Source: an uncultured Pelagibacteraceae bacterium
Lineage (GTDB): Bacteria; Pseudomonadota; Alphaproteobacteria; Pelagibacterales; Pelagibacteraceae
Length of the DNA: 64,000 nucleotides
Reading direction: 5' to 3'
Assembly (NCBI GenBank): GCA_902614055.1
Contig: CACMJX010000002.1
Coordinates: forward strand, 1 to 64,000
Position 1 is the stretch's first letter. Each line of letters begins with the position of its first letter. Below are positions 9,298 through 21,514 of the stretch, piece by piece. Under the pieces are notes generated by a model. The model made no database searches. It saw only the letters and a list, made by a program, of their open reading frames with translations, and was not told the DNA's origin. The position numbers were made by a program, and so were the translations under genes.

Positions 9298-10956
9298 TTA
9301 AATTCTCACTAAGTTTATATTTGTTAGTGGTTTTTTCCCAGTTTTTTCTTTTGAAAATTTGCGACAAGCAATTTTAAGAGCATCTATAAGGTTATCTTTT
9401 TGTTTTGTGTTATTTAATGAAAATGTTTTAACAGTTTTTTCTATTTCTTCCTCTAATCCATAAATAAAATCATCATTTTCATATACTGGTAGTCCTCTAA
9501 AAGTTACCAAAGGTTTATTATGAATGTTGCCTTTAGGTGTAATCAAAATTGTAGCCTCTAAAAATCCATTTGATGAAATATTTCTTCTTTCTTTAATTGA
9601 TCTAGAATCTTCCTCTACTGGAACATTTCCATCTAAATAAACTCTTCCATTTGGTGCTTTATCACAAACCTCTGGCTTTTCTCCCGGATATAACTTAACA
9701 ATATCTCCATTCTCCACTTGAACTGGGTATTTAACTTGCATTTCTTTTGCAAATTCTATGTGCTCCATCATATGTCTATGTTCTCCATGAACTGGAATAA
9801 CTGCTTTTGGTTTAACCCAGTTATACATATCTCTCAAGTCTTCACGATTAGGATGACCAGAAACATGAATATATTCATTATCTTCAGATATAACTTCAAT
9901 ACCTTCTTTAACTAAATTATTATGCAGCTTATATAATCTCTTTTCATTTCCAGGTATAATTTTTGATGAAAAGATAACAGTATCATTTCTCTCAATAAAA
10001 ACATCTGGGTGAGTATATTTAACTATTCTATTCATAGCACCCATTGGTTCACCTTGACTTCCAGTGCATAAATAAACAATTTTTTCTCTAGATATATTTT
10101 TTGCATCTCTTGGATCTAGAGGGTCAATAACATTTTTGAGATAACCACATTGTCTAGCCGCTTTAAATATTCTATGCATTGATCTTCCAACAAGAGAAAT
10201 TTGTCTCCCTGTTTGCTCTGCACAATAAAAAATTGTTTCCATTCTTGCTACGTTAGATGCAAATGAAGTAACAATTATTCTTTTTTTTAATCTTTGAAAA
10301 ACTTTAAGCAAATTTTTACGAACATCTAGTTCTGATCCTGCTCTACCTGCGCTAAATACATTTGTAGAATCGCATATCATAGCTAATACGCCTTCGTTAC
10401 CTATCTCTTTTAATCTTTTAGAGTTTATGTTTCCCCCAATTAAAGGATCTGGATCACATTTCCAATCTCCAGTATGTAGTATATTACCCACAGGTGTTTG
10501 TATTCTAAGACCATTAGGTTCTAATATTGAATGAGTAAGTGTAACAAACTCTATTTTGAAGGGATCTAAATTAATTGTACTATTAAGTTCTACAATTTTT
10601 AAATAGTCAGTTATATCGATTTTTTTTTCTTTAAATTTTTCTGTGATTAAAACTGAAGTAAAAGGTGTTGCATAAATTTTACATTTTAATTTTGGCCAAA
10701 CATGAGTAATAGCTCCAATATGATCCTCATGGGCATGTGTAAGGACTATACCAAGTAGATCATCTTTTTTATCAATTATAAATCCTGGATCTGGATATAT
10801 AATATCAACACCAGGAACTGTATCATCTGCAAATGTCACACCGAGATCAACTATAATCCACTTTTGATTATCTGGCTTACCATATGCAAATAGGTTCATA
10901 TTCATCCCTATTTCACCAGATCCTCCTAAAGGACAAAATAATAATTCATCTTTCAT
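9298..10956 (-). CDS. rnj: Ribonuclease J
   Basis: Metallo-beta-lactamase HAHEDHIGA motif, beta-CASP region, VHGEHRHMMEH; 552 aa. Confidence 0.95.
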   Translation of the reverse strand: MKDELLFCPLGGSGEIGMNMNLFAYGKPDNQKWIIVDLGVTFADDTVPGVDIIYPDPGFIIDKKDDLLGIVLTHAHEDHIGAITHVWPKLKCKIYATPFTSVLITEKFKEKKIDITDYLKIVELNSTINLDPFKIEFVTLTHSILEPNGLRIQTPVGNILHTGDWKCDPDPLIGGNINSKRLKEIGNEGVLAMICDSTNVFSAGRAGSELDVRKNLLKVFQRLKKRIIVTSFASNVARMETIFYCAEQTGRQISLVGRSMHRIFKAARQCGYLKNVIDPLDPRDAKNISREKIVYLCTGSQGEPMGAMNRIVKYTHPDVFIERNDTVIFSSKIIPGNEKRLYKLHNNLVKEGIEVISEDNEYIHVSGHPNREDLRDMYNWVKPKAVIPVHGEHRHMMEHIEFAKEMQVKYPVQVENGDIVKLYPGEKPEVCDKAPNGRVYLDGNVPVEEDSRSIKERRNISSNGFLEATILITPKGNIHNKPLVTFRGLPVYENDDFIYGLEEEIEKTVKTFSLNNTKQKDNLIDALKIACRKFSKEKTGKKPLTNINLVRI

Positions 10957-11702
10957 ATTTTTTCATTAATAGCTACTTTTAGGATACCTTTAATTGTTAA
11001 ATCCTTATCAACTGTTTTAATACCTTTAATAGATGATTTAAATAAGTGCGCAAATCCACCTGTAAATATAATTTTAAATTTTCTTCTAGTTTGTTTTAAT
11101 ATAAGTTTGATTATTTTTTCAATTAAACCAGTATAACCATGATAAAAACCAGCTCTTACAGCACTTTCAGTATTTTTACCAATGACTTTTGTTGTCCTTT
11201 CCAGCTTAATTGTAGGTATTAAAGAGGCTTTATCTATTAAATTTTTTAGAGAAAGCTCTACACCAGGAGCTAAAACACCACCTATATAGTCTTTTTTTAT
11301 AACTATATCAAAATTTGTAGCCGTGCCAAAATCAATAACAATGTAATTATACTTATTATCAATAACTGATATTGCATTAGCTAAACGATCAGAACCAATT
11401 TGTTTTCTATTGACTTTTATATTTATAAATTTTTTTAAATTACATGTTTTTAACTCGACACAGTCCAATTTAGTAATTTCTTTAATGGTTTTTTTTATAA
11501 TTTTATAAGAGTTAGGGACGACCGAGCTAAAGAGTACTTTTTTAAGTTTAGAATTATATTTTCTTAAAAATAAAAGTTTTTTGTTGATAAAATTTTTGTT
11601 TAAATTTTTCTTATGTATTTTAATATTTTTTATTAATTTTAAGTTGTTATTGAACAAGCAAATTTTAATTGCAGTATTTCCAATATCTCCTATTAAATAC
11701 AT
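10953..11702 (-). CDS. coaX: Type III pantothenate kinase
   Basis: IGDIGNTAIKI, GSDRLANAISV, VIDFGTATNFDIV and GGVLAPGVELSL motifs. Confidence 0.93.
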   Translation of the reverse strand: MYLIGDIGNTAIKICLFNNNLKLIKNIKIHKKNLNKNFINKKLLFLRKYNSKLKKVLFSSVVPNSYKIIKKTIKEITKLDCVELKTCNLKKFINIKVNRKQIGSDRLANAISVIDNKYNYIVIDFGTATNFDIVIKKDYIGGVLAPGVELSLKNLIDKASLIPTIKLERTTKVIGKNTESAVRAGFYHGYTGLIEKIIKLILKQTRRKFKIIFTGGFAHLFKSSIKGIKTVDKDLTIKGILKVAINEKI

Positions 11703-11705
11703 ATA

Positions 11706-12230
11706 TTAAACTCCAAATAAGTGTAAGTTTTTTTCATACAGTAATTTAATTTCTTTAAATAATTTAAGTCTATTTAATTTTTTATTTGTATAATTATTTA
11801 AAAATGTAGTTGGATAATTATTAATTTTTGGACTACTAGAAACATTAATTCCAATTCCTACAATTAAGTATTTTCTATTCTGCTTAAAAATTGTTTCTTG
11901 TAAAATTCCGCAAAACTTTTTTTTATTTATTAATAAATCATTAGGTTTTTTTATTATAATTAAAGTGTTTATTTTTTTATAGAATATTTTTTTAATTATT
12001 TTTAAATTTAAATTTATTATTTTTGATAAGGATATTTTTTTACTAATTTCAAAGAAAACTGATAAAAACAAGTTACCTTTTATAGATATCCATTTATTTT
12101 TTCTTTGTCCTTTGCCTTTTGTTTGTCGATCTGTTAAAATTATTCCTCTTTGATTGCCTTGTTTAATTAATCTTAGTGCTACGTTGTTAGTGCTTTCAAC
12201 TTTTTTGTATAAATATTTTTTTAATTTCAT
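11706..12230 (-). CDS. birA: Biotin--[acetyl-CoA-carboxylase] ligase, minimal catalytic-domain form
   Basis: TDRQTKGKGQRKNKWIS, KKPNDLLINKKKFCGILQE, VGIGINV motifs; only 174 aa. Confidence 0.88.
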   Translation of the reverse strand: MKLKKYLYKKVESTNNVALRLIKQGNQRGIILTDRQTKGKGQRKNKWISIKGNLFLSVFFEISKKISLSKIINLNLKIIKKIFYKKINTLIIIKKPNDLLINKKKFCGILQETIFKQNRKYLIVGIGINVSSSPKINNYPTTFLNNYTNKKLNRLKLFKEIKLLYEKNLHLFGV

Positions 12231-13645
12231 TAGATCATAGTAATTTTAGATACAATTTCTGTTATGCCGCTAGGATATATAAAGTATGCTAAAATAAATA
12301 TTGTTGAAATAGCCAAAGTAATTTTTAATCCTAGATCATGAGATGTTTCATATTCTTCTTTTTCTGGATCAAAATATATAATTTTAATAATTCTTAGATA
12401 ATAAAAAGCTGCCACGACAGTTGCTAGTAATCCTACAATTGCTAAAAAATACATTGACTGCTCTATAACTGCTAAGAATACATAGAATTTCGCAAAAAAA
12501 CCTGCAAGCGGAGGTATACCTGCTAAAGAAAATAAAACTATCAACAACGAGAAAGATAAAATTGGATGTTTTTTAGAGAGTCCTGATAAGTCCTCTATAT
12601 TTTCATAATATTTATCATTTTTTTTGAGCATGAATAAGCAACTAAAAAAGGCTAAATTCATGACTAAATAAATTGATATATAAATAATTGAGCTTTGAAT
12701 TCCTTGATTGCTAACTGTTGCTAATCCAGCCAAAGCATAACCCATATGACTAATTGAACTATAGGCAATTAACCTTTTTAAATTTTTTTGACCTATGGCT
12801 GCTACTGCACCAAATATCATTGAAGCAATTGATATAAATACAATAATAGTCTGCCACTGATCATTCATATTAGCAAATGGAGTATATAAAAACTTAATGA
12901 ATACAGCGAGTGCTGCTATTTTTGGCAGTATAGCAAAGAATAAAGTTACAGACGTAGGAGAACCTTGATAAACATCTGGTGCCCACATATGAAAAGGTAC
13001 AGCTGATATTTTAAATGCAAGACCAACTAAAATAAAGACTATCCCAAATGTAGTGCCATAATTAAATTCTGTAGAATTAATGAGTATTTGATCAAAGTTT
13101 GTACTTTCAGAAAACCCATAAGTTAATGAACATCCATATAGCAACAAACCAGATGACAAGGCGCTAAGAACAAAATACTTAAGTCCAGACTCTGTAGAAA
13201 GTAAATTATCTCTATTAAATGACGCAAGAACATACAAAGCTAATGATTGGAGTTCAAGACCCATATAAAAAACAATTAAATCGTTTGAACTTATCATTAT
13301 CATCATTCCTAAAATGCTGCTTAATATAAGGATTGGATATTCAATTTTATTTAAATTAATTACTTGAATATATTTTGATCCAGTTAGCATTACAAAAATT
13401 CCAGATCCGACCAATATAATCTTCATATAATTTGATAAATTGTCTATTGAATATGAATTATTGAATAAGTAAGCTGTATCTATTGAGCCAAGATTTATTA
13501 TTAGTGCTAATAAAATAACTAAAGATATATTAGATAAATTATAAATTAAACTTGCGCTATTTTTTTTGAAAACTCCAACCAGTAAAAATATCATTATAGA
13601 TACCGATATGAAGATTTCAGGTAATATATATTGAAAATTTTCCAT
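12230..13645 (-). CDS. nuoN: NADH-quinone oxidoreductase subunit N
   Basis: Polytopic antiporter-like subunit; last gene of the nuo operon. Confidence 0.96.
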   Translation of the reverse strand: MENFQYILPEIFISVSIMIFLLVGVFKKNSASLIYNLSNISLVILLALIINLGSIDTAYLFNNSYSIDNLSNYMKIILVGSGIFVMLTGSKYIQVINLNKIEYPILILSSILGMMIMISSNDLIVFYMGLELQSLALYVLASFNRDNLLSTESGLKYFVLSALSSGLLLYGCSLTYGFSESTNFDQILINSTEFNYGTTFGIVFILVGLAFKISAVPFHMWAPDVYQGSPTSVTLFFAILPKIAALAVFIKFLYTPFANMNDQWQTIIVFISIASMIFGAVAAIGQKNLKRLIAYSSISHMGYALAGLATVSNQGIQSSIIYISIYLVMNLAFFSCLFMLKKNDKYYENIEDLSGLSKKHPILSFSLLIVLFSLAGIPPLAGFFAKFYVFLAVIEQSMYFLAIVGLLATVVAAFYYLRIIKIIYFDPEKEEYETSHDLGLKITLAISTIFILAYFIYPSGITEIVSKITMI

Positions 13646-15141
13646 TAGTCTTTTGATGCAAGGTTGTTGATTATTTCAAAGTTGTACATATTTAAAGTAT
13701 TCTCGACTGATGCTTCAATTGAATTCATTAAAGGCTCTGGATAAAAACCAAAAAATAAAATTGGTATTACTAGAGCTGATAAAGTGATAATTTCAAAAAT
13801 TTTTAAATCTCTCATGCTTTTCAGCTCTTGATTATTTATTTCGCCGAAAACAACTCTTTTAAATAGCCACAGCATGTATGCTGCTCCTAAAATTACTCCT
13901 AAACTTGCAATCATTGCTACTAAGATATTTTTCTCAAATGCACCCATCAAAATTAAAAATTCTCCAATAAACCCTGTTGTTCCAGGCAGTCCTAAGGCTC
14001 CTAGTGTGAAAACCATAAAAACAATTGCATATTTAGGCATTATAGAGACTAAACCACCATATTTATTAATTAACCTTGTGTGATGCCTTTCATAGACAAC
14101 TCCAACACTTAAGAAAAGTGCAGCTGATACAAGTCCATGACTAATCATTTGGAAAATGCTTCCTTCAATACCTTGTTGAGTCATTGTGAAGATACCTAGT
14201 GTTACAAACCCCATATGTGCAACAGACGAGTATGCTATAAGTTTTTTCATATCTTCCTGCATCAACGCTACAAGAGATGTATAAATAATTGCTATTAAAC
14301 TTAAGACATAAACTAACATTGTAAAATTTTCTGATGCTATAGGAAATAACCCTAGAGAAAATCTTATAAATCCATATCCAGCCATTTTGAGCAATATTGC
14401 TGCTAGTAATACAGAGCCAACTGTTGGAGCTTCCACATGAGCATCGGGTAGCCAAGTATGTACCGGCCACATAGGAGTTTTTACTGCAAAAGAACTAAAA
14501 AATGCTAGCCATAATAAATTTTGATATTCTGCCTGAATACCAAGTTCATAAAGTTTCACAACATCAGTTGTTCCTGTTATCCAATAAATTGAAATGATAG
14601 CAACCAACATAAGAACTGATCCTAATAAAGTGTACAGAAAAAATTTAAAAGCCGAGTAGACTCTTCTTTCTCCACCCCAAATACCAATTATTAAAAACAT
14701 TGGTATAAGACCTGCCTCAAAAAATAAATAAAATACTACTAGATCAAGTGAGCAAAAAACACCAATCATAAATGTTTCCATTATTAATATGGCAATTAAG
14801 AAATCCTTAAGTCTCTTTGTAATTGTAACGTTAACTGAAATAATACAAATAGGAGTTATGAAAGTTGTTAATATTATAAATAAAATTGAAATACCGTCTA
14901 TTCCAACTTTATAATTTATAAATCCTAATAACCATTCTCTATTTTCTACAAACTGAAAGCCCACTGAATTTTCATCAAAAACATACCAAAGATATAAAGA
15001 TAATAAAAAATTTGCTAAAGAAATAAATAAGGCTACATATTTGGAACTTTGATTTTTTCCACTTGACGATTTTGTGAATAATATAAATAAAGCTCCTATT
15101 GTCGGCAGCAATATTAAAGACGATAAAATTGGAAAGTTCAT
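13645..15141 (-). CDS. nuoM: NADH-quinone oxidoreductase subunit M
   Basis: Proton-pumping antiporter-like subunit (TWLPDAHVEAPTVGSVLLAAILLKMAGYG); operon position. Confidence 0.97.
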   Translation of the reverse strand: MNFPILSSLILLPTIGALFILFTKSSSGKNQSSKYVALFISLANFLLSLYLWYVFDENSVGFQFVENREWLLGFINYKVGIDGISILFIILTTFITPICIISVNVTITKRLKDFLIAILIMETFMIGVFCSLDLVVFYLFFEAGLIPMFLIIGIWGGERRVYSAFKFFLYTLLGSVLMLVAIISIYWITGTTDVVKLYELGIQAEYQNLLWLAFFSSFAVKTPMWPVHTWLPDAHVEAPTVGSVLLAAILLKMAGYGFIRFSLGLFPIASENFTMLVYVLSLIAIIYTSLVALMQEDMKKLIAYSSVAHMGFVTLGIFTMTQQGIEGSIFQMISHGLVSAALFLSVGVVYERHHTRLINKYGGLVSIMPKYAIVFMVFTLGALGLPGTTGFIGEFLILMGAFEKNILVAMIASLGVILGAAYMLWLFKRVVFGEINNQELKSMRDLKIFEIITLSALVIPILFFGFYPEPLMNSIEASVENTLNMYNFEIINNLASKD

Positions 15142-17054
15142 TAATTTAATATGAGTATTGTTAGTAAAACTGAAAATCCAATCAACATAACAAATGCATA
15201 TTGATAAATAAATCCAGATTGAAATTTTACTGCTTTTGTTGATAAATGTTTAATTACATTTGAAACTCCATCAGGGCCAAATTTATCTATTATGGATCCA
15301 TCAACTTTTTTCCATAAAAACTTTCCAACTCTTTTTGAAGGATTAACAAATAAGTAATCGTATATTTCATCAAAGTACCATTTCTTAACTAAAAATTGAT
15401 AAATTGGTTCATTCATTTCTTTCAATCCTATAACTATGTTTTTATTTTTTAGATATAGATAATAAGAAAATGGAATTGCAGCGGTAACAAGTATAGGTGT
15501 TAAAAACAAAAACCATGTTGGTGGATGATCTGTGCTGAGTGGTTCTAAAAATTTTATAGATTTACCCCAAAATTCATATGCTATTTCATGCCCTATAAAT
15601 AAACCTTTAAACGCCATACCTGCAAAAATAGCTCCTATCGCCAATATTACTAACGGTACAATCATAACCAAAGGAGATTCATGTATTTTATCAACACCAA
15701 GTGCTTTATTATTAAAATTACCATGGAAAGTTTTAAAAATAAGTCTCCAAGAGTAAATTGATGTTAATAAAGCAGTAATAATACCCACAAAAGCTGCAAG
15801 TATTCCAACTCCATTTCCTTTAAGGTAAGCAAATTCTATTATTGCATCTTTAGAATAAAAACCTGATAAAAAAGGGAAACCTGTTAAGGCAAGAGTCCCA
15901 ATAAGCATTAATACATATGTGTATGGGAGTTTCTTTATAACTCCACCCATTTTATTTATATCTTGCTCCTCATGAAATGAGTGAATTACAGCACCAGCAC
16001 CTAAAAATAGCAAAGCTTTAAAAAAGGCATGTGTAAATAGATGAAACATCGCAACATTGTAAGCGCCTACTCCAGCAGCAAAAAACATATAGCCCAATTG
16101 ACTACAAGTAGAATAAGCAATAATTTTTTTAATATCATTTTGCACAAGTGCAACTGTTGCTGCAAAGAAAGCAGTAGTCATTCCAATTATGGTTACAACT
16201 GTTAGAGCTAGTGGAGAGTATTCGTATATAGGTGAGCATCTAACAATCAGAAATACTCCAGCGGTTACCATAGTTGCAGCGTGAATTAATGCAGATACTG
16301 GCGTTGGGCCTTCCATAGCATCAGGCAACCAGGTATGTAATAAAAATTGAGCTGATTTACCCATTGCTCCAATTAATAAAAGTAAACAAATCAAATCAAT
16401 GATTTCTATATTTATACCAATAAAATTAATTTTTTTATCTGAAACATTTGGTATTTGTTCAAAAACCTCATCATAATTGACTGTGCCAAAAATATAAAAA
16501 ATTAGAAAAATTCCAAGAGCTAAACCAAAGTCACCAACTCTATTTACAACAAATGCTTTTATTGCAGCCTTGTTTGCACTATCCTTTTTAAACCAAAATC
16601 CAATTAAAAAATATGAGCATAAGCCTACACCTTCCCACCCAAAAAATAGTTGAATAAAGTTGTCTGAACTTACTAAAGTTAACATTGCAAAAGTAAATAA
16701 TGACAAATATGCCATAAATCTTGTTTTATGAGGATCGTGTGACATGTAACCAATTGAGTAAATATGAACTAAAGCTGAAACAAAATTTACAACAACAAAC
16801 ATAACCGCCGATAAGGCATCAATTTTAATTGACCAGTTTACATTTAATGTTCCAGAGTTAATCCAGGTAGCTACAACAAGATTGTTTGAATAATCTGAAC
16901 TAATAACTTTATACAAAACAAGTAAAGAGAGTATTGCTGAAATAGTTACAAACGAACTTGTCAAAATTTGAGAATTTTTGTCCCCTAATTTCTTTCCAAA
17001 AAAACCACTAATCACTGATCCAATTAGAGGTAGAAATAAAATTAGGTATTCCAT
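15141..17054 (-). CDS. nuoL: NADH-quinone oxidoreductase subunit L
   Basis: FFGWEGVGLCSYFLIGFW, TWLPDAMEGPTPVSALIHAATMVTAGVFL. Confidence 0.98.
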   Translation of the reverse strand: MEYLILFLPLIGSVISGFFGKKLGDKNSQILTSSFVTISAILSLLVLYKVISSDYSNNLVVATWINSGTLNVNWSIKIDALSAVMFVVVNFVSALVHIYSIGYMSHDPHKTRFMAYLSLFTFAMLTLVSSDNFIQLFFGWEGVGLCSYFLIGFWFKKDSANKAAIKAFVVNRVGDFGLALGIFLIFYIFGTVNYDEVFEQIPNVSDKKINFIGINIEIIDLICLLLLIGAMGKSAQFLLHTWLPDAMEGPTPVSALIHAATMVTAGVFLIVRCSPIYEYSPLALTVVTIIGMTTAFFAATVALVQNDIKKIIAYSTCSQLGYMFFAAGVGAYNVAMFHLFTHAFFKALLFLGAGAVIHSFHEEQDINKMGGVIKKLPYTYVLMLIGTLALTGFPFLSGFYSKDAIIEFAYLKGNGVGILAAFVGIITALLTSIYSWRLIFKTFHGNFNNKALGVDKIHESPLVMIVPLVILAIGAIFAGMAFKGLFIGHEIAYEFWGKSIKFLEPLSTDHPPTWFLFLTPILVTAAIPFSYYLYLKNKNIVIGLKEMNEPIYQFLVKKWYFDEIYDYLFVNPSKRVGKFLWKKVDGSIIDKFGPDGVSNVIKHLSTKAVKFQSGFIYQYAFVMLIGFSVLLTILILN

Positions 17055-17055
17055 T

Positions 17056-17367
17056 TTATCCTTTTAAATCTTTAATCTCTTCAACTCTTATTGTGTCTGA
17101 ATTTCTAAAATAAACTACAATTATGGCTAATCCGATAGCGGCCTCAGCAGCAGCAACTGTTAAAATAAATAATGTAAATATTTGCCCACTTAAATCGTTG
17201 ATAAATATTGAAAAGGAAACAAGATTTATGTTTACTGCAAGTAAAATTAGCTCAATACTCATTAAAATAACTATTACATTTTTTCTATTAAGGAAAATTC
17301 CTACAACACCGATAGTAAATATAATTGCAGCTAATGTTAAATAATGTCCTAAACCTATGCTAAGCAT
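17056..17367 (-). CDS. nuoK: NADH-quinone oxidoreductase subunit K
   Basis: 103 aa; [21 protein letters not shown] and [12 protein letters not shown] motifs. Confidence 0.97.
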   Translation of the reverse strand: MLSIGLGHYLTLAAIIFTIGVVGIFLNRKNVIVILMSIELILLAVNINLVSFSIFINDLSGQIFTLFILTVAAAEAAIGLAIIVVYFRNSDTIRVEEIKDLKG

Positions 17368-17995
17368 CTATTTTAACTCCTTTATTTCTTTCAGCCTCAA
17401 CTAAATCAACACCTTCGTCTCTTTCTCTAGAAATTTGCTTAACATAACTTTGTCTTTTAACTCCGGCCCTTTCTCTATACGTTAAAACAATTGCTCCTAT
17501 CATAGCAACCAACAAAATCATTCCTGAAATTTGAAATAGAAGTATATAATCCGTATATAAAACATTTCCAATAGATCTAGTATTAGTGACTTCAGTAGAT
17601 ATATTTATAGAAAGGCTATTTAATAAATCAGGTTTATATTTCCATCCTCCAATTACAATTATAAGTTCAAAAAAAATAATTAAGCTGACTAATAAACCAA
17701 CTGGTATATGTGTTCCACCATCCCACCTTGAGCTAAACCATTGACCTTTTTGTTCAGCTACGTTTAACATCATCACAACAAATAAAAAAAGAACTGCAAC
17801 AGCTCCAACATAAACTATGAGCATTATCATGCCCAAAAATTCTGCACCTATCATAATAAACAAACATGATATGCTAATGAAATCTAGGATTAAAAAAAAT
17901 ACAGAGTGAACTGTATTTTTTGAGACTGTTACCATGACTGCAGATACAATAGCTATTAAAGAGAAAATATAGAAGAAAACTGAGTGTGCAATCAT
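17360..17995 (-). CDS. nuoJ: NADH-quinone oxidoreductase subunit J
   Basis: [28 protein letters not shown] motif. Confidence 0.97.
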   Translation of the reverse strand: MIAHSVFFYIFSLIAIVSAVMVTVSKNTVHSVFFLILDFISISCLFIMIGAEFLGMIMLIVYVGAVAVLFLFVVMMLNVAEQKGQWFSSRWDGGTHIPVGLLVSLIIFFELIIVIGGWKYKPDLLNSLSINISTEVTNTRSIGNVLYTDYILLFQISGMILLVAMIGAIVLTYRERAGVKRQSYVKQISRERDEGVDLVEAERNKGVKIDA

Positions 17996-17999
17996 AAGA

Positions 18000-18485
18000 C
18001 TACCTGTGAGAACTATCAGCCTTAATGTTGGCAGCTAAAATGTTTTCCCACCTGTCTCCATTTTCCAAGAGTTTTTCTTTTGTGTAATAAAGCTCTTCTC
18101 TAGACTCTGTTGCAAATTCAAAATTAGGACCTTGGACAATTGCATCTACAGGACATGACTCTTCACAAAGACCACAATATATACATTTAAGCATATCAAT
18201 ATCGTATCTTATAGTTTTTCTACTACCATCATTTCTTTCTTTTGACTCAATTGTAATAGCTTGGGCTGGGCATACAGCTTCACAAAGCTTGCAAGCTATG
18301 CATCTTTCTTCACCGTTAGGATATCTTCTTAGAGCGTGCTCCCCTCTAGACCTTGTTCCTAAAGATCCCTTTTCAAAAGGATAATTGATTGTCTTTTTTG
18401 TCTTAAAAGTCTCTTTTATTGCAATTAATAAACCAGTCACAAAATCAATCATGAATATAGTTTTTAATAATCTTGAAATTTTCAT
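18000..18485 (-). CDS. nuoI: NADH-quinone oxidoreductase subunit I
   Basis: Two 4Fe-4S motifs: [16 protein letters not shown] and [16 protein letters not shown]. Confidence 0.98.
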   Translation of the reverse strand: MKISRLLKTIFMIDFVTGLLIAIKETFKTKKTINYPFEKGSLGTRSRGEHALRRYPNGEERCIACKLCEAVCPAQAITIESKERNDGSRKTIRYDIDMLKCIYCGLCEESCPVDAIVQGPNFEFATESREELYYTKEKLLENGDRWENILAANIKADSSHR

Positions 18486-19487
18486 TTATTTCCCTGGTAG
18501 TAAATCAAAATATATTAAAAAACTTGAAGTTAAAACAACATAAAACAGTGAAAATGGGAGAAATATCTTCCAACCAAGCTTCATTAATTGGTCATATCTG
18601 TATCTTGGAACAGTTGCTTTAACTAACGCAAATAAAATAAATAAAAATAATATTTTAAAAATTAACCAAAAAGGACCTGGAATAGCATTAAATGGAAAGA
18701 TATCTAATGGAGATAACCAGCCACCCAAAAATAAAATTGATCCCAATGCACACATTAACAAAATATTTGCATATTCCCCTAACCAAAACATAGCATACAT
18801 CATTCCTGAATATTCAGTTTGATATCCTGCCACTAATTCTGCTTCTGCTTCTGGTAAATCAAATGGAGGACGATTTGTTTCTGCTAGTGCAGAAATAAAA
18901 TAAATTACAAACATTGGAAACAATGGAATTACAAACCATAAATTTTGTTGTGCCTTAACAATGTCACTTAAGTTTAAAGATCCAACACATAACAGAACGT
19001 TGATTATTATAACTCCTATTGAAACTTCATATGATACCATTTGTGCAGCAGATCTGATTGCACCTAAAAAAGGGTATTTAGAATTGGAGGCCCATCCTCC
19101 CATAATTATTCCATATACGCCTAATGATGAAACTGCGAAAAGATATAAAATACCAACATTGATATCGGCTAGAACAAAATCTTCGCCAAATGGTATTACA
19201 GCCCATGATATTAATGCTAATGTCATAGTCACGACTGGAGCTAATACAAATACAAGCTTGTTCGAGCTTGCAGGTATTATTATTTCTTTAAAGATATATT
19301 TTAATGCATCAGCTAATGATTGAAATAAACCAAAAGGACCAACAACATTAGGTCCTCTCCTTTTTTGTACAAAAGCCCAAACTCTTCTATCAAGCCAAAC
19401 TATCATTGCTACAGAAACCAAAACAGGTACTAATAAAAATAAAATTTTATAAACTTCGGTAAATAGTATTGAAAAATATGAGTCCAT
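18486..19487 (-). CDS. nuoH: NADH-quinone oxidoreductase subunit H
   Basis: [21 protein letters not shown] and [27 protein letters not shown]. Confidence 0.98.
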   Translation of the reverse strand: MDSYFSILFTEVYKILFLLVPVLVSVAMIVWLDRRVWAFVQKRRGPNVVGPFGLFQSLADALKYIFKEIIIPASSNKLVFVLAPVVTMTLALISWAVIPFGEDFVLADINVGILYLFAVSSLGVYGIIMGGWASNSKYPFLGAIRSAAQMVSYEVSIGVIIINVLLCVGSLNLSDIVKAQQNLWFVIPLFPMFVIYFISALAETNRPPFDLPEAEAELVAGYQTEYSGMMYAMFWLGEYANILLMCALGSILFLGGWLSPLDIFPFNAIPGPFWLIFKILFLFILFALVKATVPRYRYDQLMKLGWKIFLPFSLFYVVLTSSFLIYFDLLPGK

Positions 19488-21514
19488 TAACCCTCAGTTC
19501 CGGTTTTCTTCAAATTAGCTCTTGCGTATCTACACTCTGACATTGTTTTAGATGCTCGCGCAATCGTATTAGAATAATAATAATCAACATCTTCAACTAA
19601 AATTTTTTCATCATTCAAATTATATGCAGGAACTTCAAATTTTTTAATATTTTGATTATTTAAATGGTTTTGCATGGCTTTTAGTAGTTCATCTTTATTA
19701 TTAAATAAGGAATTTCCCTTAATGGCAGAAGATAATTCATTAATTATTTGCCAATCCTCTTTAGCTTCTCCTGGTGGATAAGAAGCTTTATAAGCTTTTT
19801 GAAGCTTGCCCTCTAAGTTAGTGAAAAAACCATCTTGTTCAGTATATGCAGCACCAGGCAATATAAGATCTGCCATACCTGCACCTTTATCACCATGACT
19901 TCCAATATAAATTATAAATTCATTACTTTTGTTTATTTTGAGGTTATCTTGACCTAATAAAAAAATAACTTCTACTTCACCATCCTCAATTTTTTTAAGA
20001 GTTTTATTACTTCCATCATTTGAGGAAAAAATGCCTAAATCATAAGAACCAACAGCTGATGCATCGGTTGATAAAATATTTAATGAATTCCAATTATCAT
20101 CGATTTTATTAATACTAATTAAATACTTTTTTAACTCCTCAAATATATATGCGCCATTGTTACTATTTAAAATTGATTGACCTAAGATAATTAAAGGTTT
20201 TTCTGCACTAATAATTTTATTTGAAAGATTGTGTTCATTTTTAATTATTTCATTAATTACTTTTGGATTATTTTTTAAAACTGTATAAGGATATGTTAAA
20301 TCACCCACATCCTCTAATGAAAATATTTCAGTTTTATTTTTCAAATAAGTTTTTCTTATCCTTGAGTTCAATATTGTTGCCTCAAATCTGGGGTTTGTTC
20401 CTATTAATAATATAAGATCGCTTTCTTCAATCCCTTCTATACTAGAGTTAAATAGGTAATTAATTCTGTTTTCAAAATTTATGTAAGTATGGTTAGCTCT
20501 AGAGTCTAAATAACTAGAATTTAGAGTTTTTTGAAATAAGTTTTTTGCTGTAAACATAGTTTCCATGTTTGTCATGTCGCCAGTTAAACCAACTATTTTG
20601 TCTGGTGGTGTTTTTAAAATTTTTTCTTTAATTTTTTTGTATGCATCTTGCCATTTTATTGATTCAAAATTTTCATTGTTTTTTATTAATGGGGTGTCTA
20701 ATCTTTGATTTTTTAATCCATCGCATGCATATCTTGTTTTATCAGAAATCCACTCCTCGTTAATTTCCTCATTAACTCTTGGTAAAACTCTTTTAACTTC
20801 CCAATCATAAGTATCTACTCTAATGTTTGACCCAACGGCATCCATAACATCAATTGTTTCAGTCTTTTTTAATTCCCAAGGTCTTGCTTCGAACACATAA
20901 GGTTTAGAGGTTAATGCGCCAACTGGGCATAAATCTATTACATTTGCCGACATTTCAGACTCCATCGATTTCTCTAAATATGTAGTAATTTGCATATTTT
21001 CTCCCCGTCCAATCGCACCTAATTCTGGCACTCCCGCTACTTCAGTAGCAAATCTAATACATCTAGTACAATGAATACATCTAGTCATTTGAGTTTTTAT
21101 TAATGGACCCATATATTTTTCAGGTACATATCTTTTGTTTTCTTTAAATCTTGATTTATCAATTCCATAAAACATTGATTGATCCTGTAAATCACACTCA
21201 CCACCCTGATCACAAACAGGACAATCTAAAGGATGGTTGGCCAGCAAAAACTCCATCACACCTTTTCTTGCTTTTTCAACTTTTTGCGTATTTGTTTTAA
21301 TAACCATTCCTTCCGCTGCAGGCATTGCACATGAGGCAATTGGTTTTGGAGATTTTTCCATTTCAACCAAACACATACGGCAATTCCCAGCTATGGAAAG
21401 TTTTTCATGATAACAAAATCTTGGTATTTCAGCTCCAGCTTGTTCACAAGCTTGGAGTACAGTTAGACCATCTTCAACTTCAATATCAATATCGTTTACT
21501 TTTAATTTAGGCAT
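19487..21514 (-). CDS. nuoG: NADH-quinone oxidoreductase subunit G
   Basis: 2Fe-2S N-terminus, [41 protein letters not shown]. Confidence 0.98.
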   Translation of the reverse strand: MPKLKVNDIDIEVEDGLTVLQACEQAGAEIPRFCYHEKLSIAGNCRMCLVEMEKSPKPIASCAMPAAEGMVIKTNTQKVEKARKGVMEFLLANHPLDCPVCDQGGECDLQDQSMFYGIDKSRFKENKRYVPEKYMGPLIKTQMTRCIHCTRCIRFATEVAGVPELGAIGRGENMQITTYLEKSMESEMSANVIDLCPVGALTSKPYVFEARPWELKKTETIDVMDAVGSNIRVDTYDWEVKRVLPRVNEEINEEWISDKTRYACDGLKNQRLDTPLIKNNENFESIKWQDAYKKIKEKILKTPPDKIVGLTGDMTNMETMFTAKNLFQKTLNSSYLDSRANHTYINFENRINYLFNSSIEGIEESDLILLIGTNPRFEATILNSRIRKTYLKNKTEIFSLEDVGDLTYPYTVLKNNPKVINEIIKNEHNLSNKIISAEKPLIILGQSILNSNNGAYIFEELKKYLISINKIDDNWNSLNILSTDASAVGSYDLGIFSSNDGSNKTLKKIEDGEVEVIFLLGQDNLKINKSNEFIIYIGSHGDKGAGMADLILPGAAYTEQDGFFTNLEGKLQKAYKASYPPGEAKEDWQIINELSSAIKGNSLFNNKDELLKAMQNHLNNQNIKKFEVPAYNLNDEKILVEDVDYYYSNTIARASKTMSECRYARANLKKTGTEG

